Positions 17,464 through 26,416 of a stretch of DNA of 64,000 nucleotides are shown in pieces. The position numbers were made by a program, and so were the translations under genes. Source of the stretch: Ignavibacteria bacterium (GTDB lineage: Bacteria > Bacteroidota > Ignavibacteria > UBA10030 > SZUA-254); the NCBI GenBank assembly GCA_016178595.1, contig JACOSY010000015.1:17068-81067 (forward strand). The letters are read 5' to 3'. Numbering within the stretch: the stretch's first letter is position 1; each line of letters begins with the position of its first letter. The notes under the pieces are model-generated. The model was given only the letters and a program-made list of their open reading frames with translations. It did no database searches and was not told where the DNA came from.

Positions 17464-17492
17464 CTGCCACGCACCTCCAAGGTGCGTGGCAG
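17464..17492. repeat. Right REP-like palindrome of RAYT 1, possible kamA terminator
   Basis: A perfect 13-bp inverted repeat, arms CTGCCACGCACCT, 3-nt loop. On the minus strand it is 7 nt after the KamA-family stop codon and is followed by ATCGTTTTTAG, so it could also end the ATP-grasp/kamA transcript. Confidence 0.85.
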
Positions 17493-17499
17493 TGAAAAC

Positions 17500-18630
17500 T
17501 TACACTTCCACCTTCTCCTTCTTCCCGTTCTTCTTCCCATTCTTGCGAAGGTAAGCTTTTTCCACCGGCGGAGCGTGACCAACGGGTTCTTCTTCCAAAT
17601 CGGGATAGGTGAAGATTTCGTACTTATAGTTTCGGAGAATAATGTTCTTGCCTGCCCGTCCGATGACGTACTGCGGCAGGAGCGGAATCTTTCCGCCGCC
17701 GCCCGGCGCATCGATGACGAAGTGCGGAATGGCGAGGCCCGATGTGTGGCCGCGAAGCTTGTCCATGATATCCAGCCCCTTCGAAACCGGCGTGCGGAAG
17801 TAGTTCGTGCCTTTCGTCGGATCGGCTTGATAGAGATAATACGGACGCACGCGCATCGTCAAGAGTTTTCTCACCAACTCCAACATGACATCGGGATCGT
17901 CGTTGACGCCTTTCATCAACACGGCTTGATTGCCAACCGGCACACCGGCGTCTGCTAACATCTCACAGGCGCGCTTGGCTTCAAGTGTACATTCCCACGG
18001 ATGGTTGAAGTGTGTGTTGACATAAATGGGATGATACTTCTTAATCATCTTGCAGAGCTTCGGCGTCACGCGCTGCGGCAAGACGCATGGCATCTTCGTG
18101 CCGAGGCGGATAATCTCGACATGCGGAATGTCCCGCAAGCCTTTCAGGATACGCTCAAGCAGGAAATCCGTGAGCATTAACGGATCGCCGCCGGAGAGAA
18201 TAACGTCGCGAACTTCCGGATGCTTCGCGATGTAGTCGATGCCATCCTGAATGTACTTCATATTTATTTTTGTGGAATCGCCGACCTTTCGCTTGCGCGT
18301 GCAGAAGCGGCAGTACATCGAGCATTGGCTTGTTGTCAGGAAGAGAACGCGATCGGGATACCGGTGAACGATACTCGGTACGGGGCTGTGCGAATCTTCT
18401 GCGAGCGGATCTTCCGGTAATCCATCGTCTTCCAGCTCGCGTGCATCGGGAATGCACTGGAGCCAGATGGGATCTCCCGGGTAGCGGATCAGGCTGAGAT
18501 AATATGGATTAATGCGAATGTGGAATAATGAGTTGAGTTGAGTTGCCTGCCCGGGATCGAATTCGAAGCGCTCCACCAAATCTTTTGCGCTGTCAACGCT
18601 TTGTCGAAGCATTTCCTGCCAGAGTTCCAT
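17500..18630 (-). CDS. KamA-family radical SAM aminomutase (lysine 2,3-aminomutase-like)
   Basis: Lysine 2,3-aminomutase converts L-lysine to L-beta-lysine with SAM, a [4Fe-4S] cluster and PLP. Here the cluster motif is CSMYCRFC (Cys103, 107, 110), and the PLP lysine is Lys314 in DAPGGGGK. Two aspartates that in lysine aminomutase bind the substrate epsilon-amino group are kept: Asp270 (YQADPTKG) and Asp307 (VIDAPGG). Glutamate aminomutases have other residues there, so a lysine-like substrate is expected. The C-terminal Zn-binding cysteines of clostridial KamA are absent, and the tail is instead Lys-rich (KNGKKNGKKEK). It is the last gene of an operon with a GNAT and two ATP-grasp ligases, 20 nt after the GNAT gene. 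The EF-P enzyme EpmB is unlikely given that context. Confidence 0.88.
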   Translation of the reverse strand: MELWQEMLRQSVDSAKDLVERFEFDPGQATQLNSLFHIRINPYYLSLIRYPGDPIWLQCIPDARELEDDGLPEDPLAEDSHSPVPSIVHRYPDRVLFLTTSQCSMYCRFCTRKRKVGDSTKINMKYIQDGIDYIAKHPEVRDVILSGGDPLMLTDFLLERILKGLRDIPHVEIIRLGTKMPCVLPQRVTPKLCKMIKKYHPIYVNTHFNHPWECTLEAKRACEMLADAGVPVGNQAVLMKGVNDDPDVMLELVRKLLTMRVRPYYLYQADPTKGTNYFRTPVSKGLDIMDKLRGHTSGLAIPHFVIDAPGGGGKIPLLPQYVIGRAGKNIILRNYKYEIFTYPDLEEEPVGHAPPVEKAYLRKNGKKNGKKEKVEV

Positions 18631-18650
18631 AACGTCAGTTCTACTCCTGC

Positions 18651-19154
18651 TTATTGTGAGAAATATTTACCGTAGATAACAAGGTCATCGCCGGTTTTGT
18701 AATAATCCTTGATGCGTGCAACTTCCTGATATGCATTCCGCAGATAAAACTTTCGTGTAGCATCATACTTGGGCTGCGATGATGTTTCCGCAACAACCAA
18801 ACGTCCGCCCTGTGAACGAACACTCTCTTCCGCATGATGAAGCAATTGTTTTCCAATTCCGGACTTATGAACAGACGGTTTCACAGCAATCCAATAGAGA
18901 TCGTATGTCGATTCAGTGAGAGGCGTCGAGCCGATGCAGTAGAAGCCCGCCACCTCATGGTGATCGTCGACAGCCGTGTAGATCGTGTAATCCCGCTGCC
19001 CGCTGACATGGAGGACAATATCGATGAGCTCGATCGCAACAGCAATTTCATCGCCGGTAAAGACGCCTGTTTCTTCAAGCAACATGCGGATGGGTTCACG
19101 ATCGTCGGCGCGGAGTGCTCGGATGTCAATCAGGGGAGCCGTTCCAGAGCACAT
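18651..19154 (-). CDS. GNAT family N-acetyltransferase
   Basis: A single GNAT domain of 167 residues. The acetyl-CoA site is HKSGIGKQLLHHAEE (about residues 96-110), preceded by the strand DLYWIAVKPSV and followed by the family-typical ATRKFYLRNAYQEVARIKDYYK. It starts inside the 3-prime end of the upstream ATP-grasp gene (25-nt overlap), so translation is coupled. In methanogens and some bacteria lysine aminomutase is paired with an acetyltransferase (AblB) that makes N-epsilon-acetyl-beta-lysine. This protein is much shorter than AblB, so the same reaction is possible but unproven. Confidence 0.88.
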   Translation of the reverse strand: MCSGTAPLIDIRALRADDREPIRMLLEETGVFTGDEIAVAIELIDIVLHVSGQRDYTIYTAVDDHHEVAGFYCIGSTPLTESTYDLYWIAVKPSVHKSGIGKQLLHHAEESVRSQGGRLVVAETSSQPKYDATRKFYLRNAYQEVARIKDYYKTGDDLVIYGKYFSQ

Positions 19155-20212
19155 TCGATAATCTTGCCGATGAGCTCTTCAAATTTGTAGCCGTAGGTTT
19201 GTGCAGAACGGGCAAAACCCGCATCGTCGGAAATATCGGGATTCGGATTGACTTCAAGAATGTATGGCTCGTGATCCTTACTGAGCCGGAAATCGACGCG
19301 GGCATAATCGCGACAGCCGAGAATCTGGTAGGCACGCAGCGCCAGGTCTTTGATCTTCGTTTCCATTTCCTGTGGTAGCGGCGCCGGACAAACACCGCGG
19401 GTGTGCTCGAATTCAGCAGTACCTTTCATCCACTTCGCGTTATAGCTGATGATACGGTGATACTCTTTCGGCAGCGTGGACATGTCGATTTCCGAGATCG
19501 GGAACACCGTCGGCCTGCGGTTGCCTAAGATTCCAACGTTCAATTCGCGGCCATCGATATATTCTTCCACAAGGGCGGGCTGATCGAACTGGCGAAAAAT
19601 GTAGCGGACACGTTTCTTCAGCTCATCGATGTTATAGACAACAGACTTCGAATCGATGCCGAGGCTCGCATCCTCGCGAGACGGCTTCACAATTAACGGA
19701 AAGTGCAAACTCTCATCGAGATTGATCCGCATCGGGCTTTTTATCACCTGGAAGCGGGGAGTCGGCATGCCATGGTACAGGAGAATCTCCTTCACTCGCG
19801 ACTTGTTCAGTGCAAGTCCAAGGGTTAAGGGGTCCGATCCCGTATAGGGAATGCCCATCAACTCGTAGATACCGACAGCGTGCATCTCATGAATCGATGC
19901 ATTGCCGACACTCTCACACAGATTGAAGATCACATCGGGTTCCTCGTCTTTCAGAAAACCGACGAACCGCTGTATGTCGCCATCGACATTGAAGAGCATC
20001 GATTTATAGCCGAGGGCTTGAAGCGCACGCACGATATCTTCACGCTCTTCGAGTACACCGACTTCGGAAAGATCGGTGAGAACGTCGATGTCGGGAAGGA
20101 TGAGCTTGCTTCCATCCTGCAACACACCGGCCTCGGAAATGAACTTGCGGCCGGATTTCGTTTCGCACGTCGGCTCATTGTAAATCACTGCAACCGTTAG
20201 CTTTTTCCTCAT
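19130..20212 (-). CDS. ATP-grasp ligase, D-Ala-D-Ala ligase-like (copy 1)
   Basis: The protein has the layout of D-alanine-D-alanine ligases: an N-terminal domain with DVIFNLCESVGNASIHEMHAVGIYELMGIPYTGSDPLTLGLALNKSRVKEIL, a central lid (FPLIVKPSREDASLGIDSKSVV), and the metal-binding end YARVDFRLSKDHEPYILEVNPNPDIS with the Asp, Glu and Asn ligands. The HG-EDG substrate loop of true Ddl is missing, so it probably joins other amino acids. Length is 360 residues. It starts 9 nt after a second ATP-grasp gene and overlaps the GNAT start. Confidence 0.85.
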   Translation of the reverse strand: MRKKLTVAVIYNEPTCETKSGRKFISEAGVLQDGSKLILPDIDVLTDLSEVGVLEEREDIVRALQALGYKSMLFNVDGDIQRFVGFLKDEEPDVIFNLCESVGNASIHEMHAVGIYELMGIPYTGSDPLTLGLALNKSRVKEILLYHGMPTPRFQVIKSPMRINLDESLHFPLIVKPSREDASLGIDSKSVVYNIDELKKRVRYIFRQFDQPALVEEYIDGRELNVGILGNRRPTVFPISEIDMSTLPKEYHRIISYNAKWMKGTAEFEHTRGVCPAPLPQEMETKIKDLALRAYQILGCRDYARVDFRLSKDHEPYILEVNPNPDISDDAGFARSAQTYGYKFEELIGKIIECALERLP

Positions 20213-20221
20213 AGACTCTCC

Positions 20222-21385
20222 TTACAAGATTGGATGAAGAGATGATTCGGAAGGAACAAGGTCATATCGCTTCGCTGCGAGCGCGAGCACAGATTGAAGC
20301 AATTGATTGTACGTAAGCCCGGCAGCGCGTGCAGCTTTTGGGAAACAGGAATTGTCTTCCGGATTGGGAAGGATGCCCGGAAGCGGGTTCAGCTCCAGTA
20401 TCTGTGGTTTGCCGTTTGCGTCGAGACGGACGTCGACACGACACCAGTCTCGGCAGCGAAGAACGGCGTAGGCTTTCCGGCAAATAGATTCAATCTCATG
20501 TTGGAGTGCAGGAGAGATGCGGGCCGGACATTGAAAGATGTCGAGCGGTGCATCGGATCGATCCCATATCCACTTCGCTTCGTAAGAATAAATTGGATTT
20601 ACGCCTCCGGGCAGAGAATCGAACTTGATTTCCACAATCGGGAGAACTCTCACAGAGTCGCCATTACCCAGCATCGCGACGGTAAACTCACGCCCCGGCA
20701 GATAATCTTCCACCAGCGCCGGTTCATTGTACTTCCCGAGTATTGTCACCACCTCACGCATGAATTCTATTCTATTCTGAACAAGCGATGAGTTGATAAT
20801 ACCTTTGCTGGAGCCTTCGTGCAAGGGCTTTACTATTGCAGGGAAACCGATTGAGGCGGACTCGATTTCTGTCGGAGTAGTGATAACGGAAAACTTTGGA
20901 GTCGGAATATGATGGTAGGAAAGAATTTCTTTTGCACGCGACTTATCGAGACACACCGCAAGTGCCAGAGGGTCGGAACCCGTGTAAGGAATATGCAGCA
21001 TCTCAAGAATTGCGGGCATGTGTGCCTCGCGTGAGACACCGTAGAGTCCTTCAGCGATGTTGAACACAATGTCGGGCCGTTCGGTGCGAAGTGAATCGAA
21101 CGCATACTCGTTCGCTTCGATAAGAGAAACGTCATGCACCTCGGCGAGTGCAGCGTGTACTGCGTCGATGGTTTCGCGAGTATCCCACTCGGCGTACAGA
21201 TCGGTAACGTGTTGGACGAAAAGGTGAGGATTTGTTTGAGGATCTACGGTTAGGGAATCAACGCCACGAAAACTCGGAGGCTCATTTGCATCATCCGGTA
21301 CAGACTGTTTTGCAGCATCTTCCTTTTTCTGATTGTAGACCAGCGCAACACGCAGCGGGCTGATGTGCAGGGGAAGATCTAACAA
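20222..21385 (-). CDS. ATP-grasp ligase, D-Ala-D-Ala ligase-like (copy 2), first gene of operon
   Basis: This 387-residue ATP-grasp enzyme resembles its downstream neighbour (IPYTGSDPLALAVCLDKSRAKEIL versus IPYTGSDPLTLGLALNKSRVKEIL) but has a longer N-terminal region containing an extra stretch DLYAEWDTRETIDAVHAALAEVHDV. The lid is FPAIVKPLHEGSSKGI, and the metal site WCRVDVRLDANGKPQILELNPLPGILP keeps all ligands. Again the canonical Ddl His-Gly-Glu-Asp-Gly loop is replaced (FNIAEGLYGVSREAHMPAIL). The pair could act sequentially on one peptide or as two subunits. A promoter lies about 85 nt upstream. Confidence 0.85.
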   Translation of the reverse strand: MLDLPLHISPLRVALVYNQKKEDAAKQSVPDDANEPPSFRGVDSLTVDPQTNPHLFVQHVTDLYAEWDTRETIDAVHAALAEVHDVSLIEANEYAFDSLRTERPDIVFNIAEGLYGVSREAHMPAILEMLHIPYTGSDPLALAVCLDKSRAKEILSYHHIPTPKFSVITTPTEIESASIGFPAIVKPLHEGSSKGIINSSLVQNRIEFMREVVTILGKYNEPALVEDYLPGREFTVAMLGNGDSVRVLPIVEIKFDSLPGGVNPIYSYEAKWIWDRSDAPLDIFQCPARISPALQHEIESICRKAYAVLRCRDWCRVDVRLDANGKPQILELNPLPGILPNPEDNSCFPKAARAAGLTYNQLLQSVLALAAKRYDLVPSESSLHPIL

Positions 21386-21470
21386 GTGACTCGTGCGGCC
21401 CTCTCAAAATGTTCGACAAAAGTTTTTTAATGCGCTCACGTCCAGACATCGAACAGTACAAGCACAGTGT

Positions 21471-21498
21471 AATATAAGCATTTTAAATTGTTTGTCAA
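21471..21498 (-). promoter_or_regulatory. Putative promoter of the ATP-grasp/GNAT/KamA operon
   Basis: On the minus strand a consensus TTGACA (21498-21493) is followed after 16 nt by TATATT (21476-21471). The region around it (21386-21596) is strikingly AT-rich and has no gene. The mRNA would have a leader of about 80 nt before the start at 21385. Confidence 0.6.
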
Positions 21499-21596
21499 GA
21501 AAAAAATGCATTTTAGAGTCGATGAACGAGCACCGACGACGATCGATGGAACGATCGAACTGGTTGCGAGAGAAAAAATATTTCTGCGTGCGATGA

Positions 21597-23822
21597 TCAT
21601 CCGACCTGAACGAGCGCGAGAGCTTCTCTCCACTTCTCCGAGAAGTACCGGCGAAGGGGTTGATGCTCTGGCAGTCGGAGATGTGGATCGTGTTCGATGA
21701 TGAGGAACGCTTCTCGTCGTGCAAGCGTCAAGATGTCTCCGTCGGTCACAAGATTGGCGATCTGAAGTTCCGGAAGTCCGCTTTGTTTCGTACCGAAAAA
21801 TTCACCCGGACCCCTTAATTGTAAGTCAATTTCAGCAATTTTGAAGCCATCGACAGTTTCCACCATCGTCTTGAGCCGCCGGACAGCCTTGAGCTTTTCG
21901 TCTTCCTCACCCTCAACACTCTGCATCGTTATCTTCCTCTTGAGACGACTAACAATCCAATCGGGAGCAACAAGCATGCAGTGCGACTGCTCTGCACCGC
22001 GACCGACACGACCCCGAAGCTGATGCAGTTGCGACAAACCGAACCGCTCCGAATGCTCTATCATCATCACCGTCGCACTCGGAACGTCTATCCCCACTTC
22101 AATGACCGTCGTTGCCACCAGAATATCAATCTCTCCGGTCTTAAACGATCCCATGACCTTGTCTTTCTCATCCACAGACATCCGACCGTGGATAAGTCCA
22201 ACCCGAAGATCGGAAAAGACTTCCGACTTTAGCATCTCATAACTCTCCGTCGCGGCCTTCAGATCTAATTTTTCCGATTCCTCAACAAGCGGATAGACAA
22301 TGTAGACTTGTCGACCTTCACGAACCTGATCGTGAATGAACTTGTAGATGCGTTCGTGGTCGGATTCTCTTCCGACGGTGGTCTTAATGCTTTTGCGGTG
22401 CAAGGGAAGTTCATCGATGATGGAGACATCCAGGTCGCCGTACACAGTGAGCGAGAGCGTTCGGGGGATTGGAGTTGCCGTCATGACAAGGACGTCAGGA
22501 TACGGAACCTCAGTACCGGCGCCACCCGCCTTTTCCTTTAACGCTACTCGTTGTACCACACCGAAGCGGTGCTGTTCGTCGATAACGACGAGTCCAAGCT
22601 TTGCATATTCAACCTGTTCCTGGATAAGTGCGTGTGTTCCTACGATGATGTTGGCTGAACCCCGGCGGATGTCTTCAAGTATATCCTGCCGTAGTTTCGA
22701 GCGCTGCCCACCGATGAGGAGCCGGATGTTGATCGGAATATCCTTCAGGAAATTGGACAATGTCCGGAAATGCTGTTCAGCCAATATCTCGGTCGGCGCC
22801 ATGAAAGCCGTTTGGTAACCGTTATCAATCGCAATGAGCATAGCAATGAGCGCAACGATCGTCTTTCCGCTCCCGACATCGCCCTGGAGAAGGCGGTTCA
22901 TCGGCTTGGGGCTTCTCAAATCCTCCGTAATTTCATTGATGACCTTGATTTGCGCGCGCGTGAGCTTGAATGGCAATGAGTCCACGAGCGTGCGGGCAAG
23001 AGCACTTTGAACATTAAAGGATATCCCCGGCAGCTCTTCTTTTATGCTCGTTCGCCGAAGCGCCATGAGGAGCTGCATGGCGAACAGCTCATCGAACTTC
23101 AATCGACGGCGAGCCTGGCTGAGTTCCTCGTCGGTGTCGGGAAAGTGAATCCATGTGAGCGCTTTCGTCAGATGGATTAGTTGCTCGCGATTGCCGAGTT
23201 TTGCCGGCAGCGGATCTTCGACGGCGTCAACGTACTCATCCACCACCACCTTCATGATTTTTCGGAGGCCTTTGACATGAAGGTTGACATCCTTCATTTG
23301 CCCCGATGATCCATACTTGGGCATGATCCCTTTGGTGTGGATAAATTCATCCTTGCCGCCGTCGTCGTCGCTGTCCTGACTGCCGCTCAATCGATCGATC
23401 GATGGATGGACGATTTGAGGACGGTTGCTGAAGCTGGTGACTTTTCCGGAAACCGCGAGTGTCTCTCCCACCGAGAAGTATTTCTTGAAGAAGTGAATAC
23501 TGCGAAAGAAGACGAGTGGAATCGTTCCGGTCTCGTCTCCCAAAATTACAACAACCCGTTGTTTGGGTGGCCGACCGACCAGGTCGAAGGTACGTACTTT
23601 GCCAATGGCGGTAACCCATTTCCCGGAATCAATCTCGCGGCGCAAGTTGATAATCTTTTCGACGCGTGTGAGATCGATGTAGTCGAATGGGAAGTAGTAG
23701 AGGAGATCGCGAACCGTGCTGATGCCGTGCTCGGCGAGGGCTTCCGCACGCCTGGGGCCGATTCCCTTCACGTACTGGATCGAGAGGTTGAGATCCTTGG
23801 CTGTGCTTGCGGTGAGCGTCAT
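21597..23822 (-). CDS. recG: ATP-dependent DNA helicase RecG
   Basis: RecG remodels stalled forks and branched DNA. The N-terminal part has the wedge/OB region (IQYVKGIGPRRAEALAEHGI onward). Helicase motifs follow: Walker A LLQGDVGSGKTIVA, motif Ia APTEILAEQHF, DEQH box VVIDEQHRFGV, MTATPIPRT, and the late motif IEHSERFGLSQLHQLRGRVGRG. The start at 23822 (MTLTASTAKDLNLSI) is preferred over an open upstream extension because homology begins there; this gives 741 residues, slightly longer than average. It follows gpsA after 86 nt. Confidence 0.95.
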   Translation of the reverse strand: MTLTASTAKDLNLSIQYVKGIGPRRAEALAEHGISTVRDLLYYFPFDYIDLTRVEKIINLRREIDSGKWVTAIGKVRTFDLVGRPPKQRVVVILGDETGTIPLVFFRSIHFFKKYFSVGETLAVSGKVTSFSNRPQIVHPSIDRLSGSQDSDDDGGKDEFIHTKGIMPKYGSSGQMKDVNLHVKGLRKIMKVVVDEYVDAVEDPLPAKLGNREQLIHLTKALTWIHFPDTDEELSQARRRLKFDELFAMQLLMALRRTSIKEELPGISFNVQSALARTLVDSLPFKLTRAQIKVINEITEDLRSPKPMNRLLQGDVGSGKTIVALIAMLIAIDNGYQTAFMAPTEILAEQHFRTLSNFLKDIPINIRLLIGGQRSKLRQDILEDIRRGSANIIVGTHALIQEQVEYAKLGLVVIDEQHRFGVVQRVALKEKAGGAGTEVPYPDVLVMTATPIPRTLSLTVYGDLDVSIIDELPLHRKSIKTTVGRESDHERIYKFIHDQVREGRQVYIVYPLVEESEKLDLKAATESYEMLKSEVFSDLRVGLIHGRMSVDEKDKVMGSFKTGEIDILVATTVIEVGIDVPSATVMMIEHSERFGLSQLHQLRGRVGRGAEQSHCMLVAPDWIVSRLKRKITMQSVEGEEDEKLKAVRRLKTMVETVDGFKIAEIDLQLRGPGEFFGTKQSGLPELQIANLVTDGDILTLARREAFLIIEHDPHLRLPEHQPLRRYFSEKWREALALVQVG

Positions 23823-23908
23823 AAGAAACAAAATACGACATGAGGGAGGAAATTGCAATCGAAGAACAGTTATTATCAACGGAGACGAATCCGAGTTGGA
23901 GAGAAAAA

Positions 23909-24907
23909 CTATCCTTCCCCCTTCGCATCCCTCGTCATCAGATCAGATGTGGCGATGATGGGGTCTTTGTCCTCGAAAAGAATCTCATAAACGGCTTGGG
24001 AAATCGGAAGATCGACATTATGTTTGCGGCTCAGGTCGTGGATGGAACGCGTCGTCGCAACGCCTTCCGCCACCATCTCCATTTCAGCCAAAACATCCGA
24101 GAGCTTTCTCCCTTTTCCAATTTCTTCACCCACATGGCGGTTACGACTGTGCTTGCTCATGCATGTCACAATCAAGTCGCCGATGCCGGACAATCCGGCA
24201 AATGTCTGCGGCTGCGCACCAAGGCATTGGCCAAGTCGGGCAATCTCCACCGTCGCCCGCGTCATGATCGCCGCCTTGGTATTATCGCCGAAACCTGCAC
24301 CATCGGCAATACCCGCGCCGATCGCGATAACGTTCTTGACCGATCCTGCAAGCTCCACGCCGCGAATATCGTTGCTCGAATAGACACGAAAGTACGGCGT
24401 TATAAAAATCCGTTGCGTGAGCTTCGCCGTTTGAAGATCGCTCGACGAGGCGACAACAGCGGTAGGAACTTGCCTGGCAACTTCCTCCGCAAAGCTCGGA
24501 CCCGAGAGCGTCACAACATTATCACGCTTCACGGTCGGAAGAACGTCCACCAACACTTCCGACATCGTCATGAGCGAGTCGTTCTCGATTCCTTTTGCAA
24601 CATTCACGATGACAATGTTGCTGAAGTCGCGCTGCGTGAGGTTGGAAGCGACTGACCGTACAAACTGTGCCGGGACTGCCGATACGATCAATTCTGTCTG
24701 GTGAACTGCCGCCTCAATGTCGCTGGTAATTGTAACATCTTCGGGAATGGGAATGCCGGGGAGAAGTCTTCTGTTCTCACGATGTTCAAGGAGAGACCGG
24801 GCGTGCTCGTCGCGGTGCGCCCAGAGCACGACCTCATGTGCGTTATAGCTGAGGAGAATCGCGAGCGTCGTCCCCCAGCTTCCCGCGCCTAAGACGGTGA
24901 TGCGCAT
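23909..24907 (-). CDS. gpsA: NAD(P)-dependent glycerol-3-phosphate dehydrogenase
   Basis: GpsA reduces dihydroxyacetone phosphate to sn-glycerol 3-phosphate for phospholipid synthesis in the cytosol. The N-terminus is the family hallmark ITVLGAGSWGTTLAILLS, and the core has NVAKGIEND, LSGPSFAEEVA, and the catalytic-lysine segment VELAGSVKNVIAIGAGI. Length of 332 residues is normal. It directly follows plsY, which uses the product, in the same direction with a 38-nt gap. Confidence 0.96.
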   Translation of the reverse strand: MRITVLGAGSWGTTLAILLSYNAHEVVLWAHRDEHARSLLEHRENRRLLPGIPIPEDVTITSDIEAAVHQTELIVSAVPAQFVRSVASNLTQRDFSNIVIVNVAKGIENDSLMTMSEVLVDVLPTVKRDNVVTLSGPSFAEEVARQVPTAVVASSSDLQTAKLTQRIFITPYFRVYSSNDIRGVELAGSVKNVIAIGAGIADGAGFGDNTKAAIMTRATVEIARLGQCLGAQPQTFAGLSGIGDLIVTCMSKHSRNRHVGEEIGKGRKLSDVLAEMEMVAEGVATTRSIHDLSRKHNVDLPISQAVYEILFEDKDPIIATSDLMTRDAKGEG

Positions 24908-24945
24908 CGGTTATCCTGAGAGGGTTCGTCGCTGAACGGAGGCGG

Positions 24946-25626
24946 TCACTTCCGCGTGTCGTGCTTACCGATGTGAATGCGCGACAGGCGGTGTTCTGTT
25001 CCGGCAAGCAGCCGTTTAATGTTCGATCGGTGCGTGTACAACAAGAGAATGGAAATGCCAATGCTAACGAAGATGAGTGTGTGGTACCCTTGAAGCTCGG
25101 CGTGGAAAATATTATGTCGTACCAACATCGTTACGGGAAGTGCAATAGCGGCACTGATCGAGCTGAGCGATACGTAGCGCGAAATTATGAAAGCAATAAG
25201 GAAAACACCGAGCGCAACAAGCACCTCGATGGTCGCAAGGCCAAGCAAAACGCCGCCTGCGGTTGCCATACCTTTGCCGCCGCGGAACCCGCCAAAGGCC
25301 GTCCACACGTGACCGAGGATCGCGGCACATCCGGCGATAATCCTGATCACCGTGATATCTTCGAATGGCGTAGCGTTCGGAAATGGCAACGGGCCATACA
25401 TGAGCATCGTCAAGACCATGGCGGCAATGTAGCCTTTAAAGATATCGAAAAGAATAACGAAGACTCCTGCCTTCCACCCAAGGACACGGATGACGTTGGT
25501 ACCGCCTGCATTCCCGCTGCCGTAACTGCGGACGTCAATTCCTTTTGCCAGCTTTCCAACAATGATACTGGTGGGAAACGAGCCTACGAGATAGCTAAGA
25601 ACGACGATAAGCGCAAGTGGCAGCAT
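24946..25626 (-). CDS. plsY: Acyl-phosphate glycerol-3-phosphate acyltransferase
   Basis: PlsY acylates glycerol 3-phosphate from acyl-phosphate in the inner membrane. It has the family motifs SYLVGSFPTSIIVGKL and DVRSYGSGNAGGTNVIRVLG at the N-terminus, then LGHVWTAFGGFRGGKGMATAGGVLLGL, and a C-terminal hydrophobic end. About five membrane segments are seen in 226 residues, slightly longer than usual at the C-terminus. It is paired with gpsA, a common arrangement that links substrate supply to use. Confidence 0.95.
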   Translation of the reverse strand: MLPLALIVVLSYLVGSFPTSIIVGKLAKGIDVRSYGSGNAGGTNVIRVLGWKAGVFVILFDIFKGYIAAMVLTMLMYGPLPFPNATPFEDITVIRIIAGCAAILGHVWTAFGGFRGGKGMATAGGVLLGLATIEVLVALGVFLIAFIISRYVSLSSISAAIALPVTMLVRHNIFHAELQGYHTLIFVSIGISILLLYTHRSNIKRLLAGTEHRLSRIHIGKHDTRK

Positions 25627-25693
25627 AACATGTCCTGTTTGTTCTCAATAATCATTAATAAAGATAGAAGAATATACCAAAAAGTCAAAATAG

Positions 25694-26410
25694 TCATGTG
25701 ATATACGGCTTGCGCCGACGAAGGATATTTTCAGCCAGCTCCAAATCCTCCGGTGTCGTTATCTTGATATTGTCGTAACTGCCTTCCACAAGGCGCACCT
25801 TCTCGCCGAGACGTTCAACAAGACTGGCATCATCAGTGCCGGCGAAGCCATTCGCGCGAGCGCGTTCGTATGCCGTATAGAGCAATTGAAAGTCGAAACC
25901 CTGCGGAGTTTGTGCAAGCCAGAGTCGTTCACGTGAGAGTGTCTCCTGGATGGAACCATCGGCCGCCGAGAGTTTCACCGTCTCCTTCGCCCTGACTGCC
26001 GGTACTGCCGCACGATAATGGACGGCAACATCGACGATACGCTCGATGAGTCCGCCGTCAATGAATGGCCGAACACCATCATGAATGAGAACATAGTGAA
26101 GGCTTCGGCTTCTCAGCGCTTCGAGACCGCTCCAGACAGAGTCCTGGCGCTCTTCTCCACCACAAACGACATGACTGACCTTCGATAATCCGGATTTCTT
26201 CACGAGATTCTGCACCTCTTCCATTGCATCCGGTGAGACGGCAATCGCAATGACATCGATGAGAGGGGAAGATTGAAAATGCTCAAGCGTTCTGAGAATG
26301 ATCGGCTTTCCGTCCAATTCCAGAAACTGCTTCTTCCGGTTACTTCCCATCCGTCGACCTCGTCCCGCCGCGGGTATGACGACACCAATCTTGCTTTCCC
26401 GTACTGTCAT
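25694..26410 (-). CDS. ispD: 2-C-methyl-D-erythritol 4-phosphate cytidylyltransferase
   Basis: IspD transfers CMP to MEP in the non-mevalonate isoprenoid pathway. The nucleotide loop is VVIPAAGRGRRMGSNRKKQFLELDGKPI, followed by VLIHDGVRPFID, AVPAVRAKETVK and ITTPEDLELAE. All match IspD over a normal 238 residues. The window also has ispG at 57.9 kb, so the MEP pathway is used. It lies 6 nt downstream of queA. Confidence 0.95.
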   Translation of the reverse strand: MTVRESKIGVVIPAAGRGRRMGSNRKKQFLELDGKPIILRTLEHFQSSPLIDVIAIAVSPDAMEEVQNLVKKSGLSKVSHVVCGGEERQDSVWSGLEALRSRSLHYVLIHDGVRPFIDGGLIERIVDVAVHYRAAVPAVRAKETVKLSAADGSIQETLSRERLWLAQTPQGFDFQLLYTAYERARANGFAGTDDASLVERLGEKVRLVEGSYDNIKITTPEDLELAENILRRRKPYIT

Positions 26411-26416
26411 CGGCTC

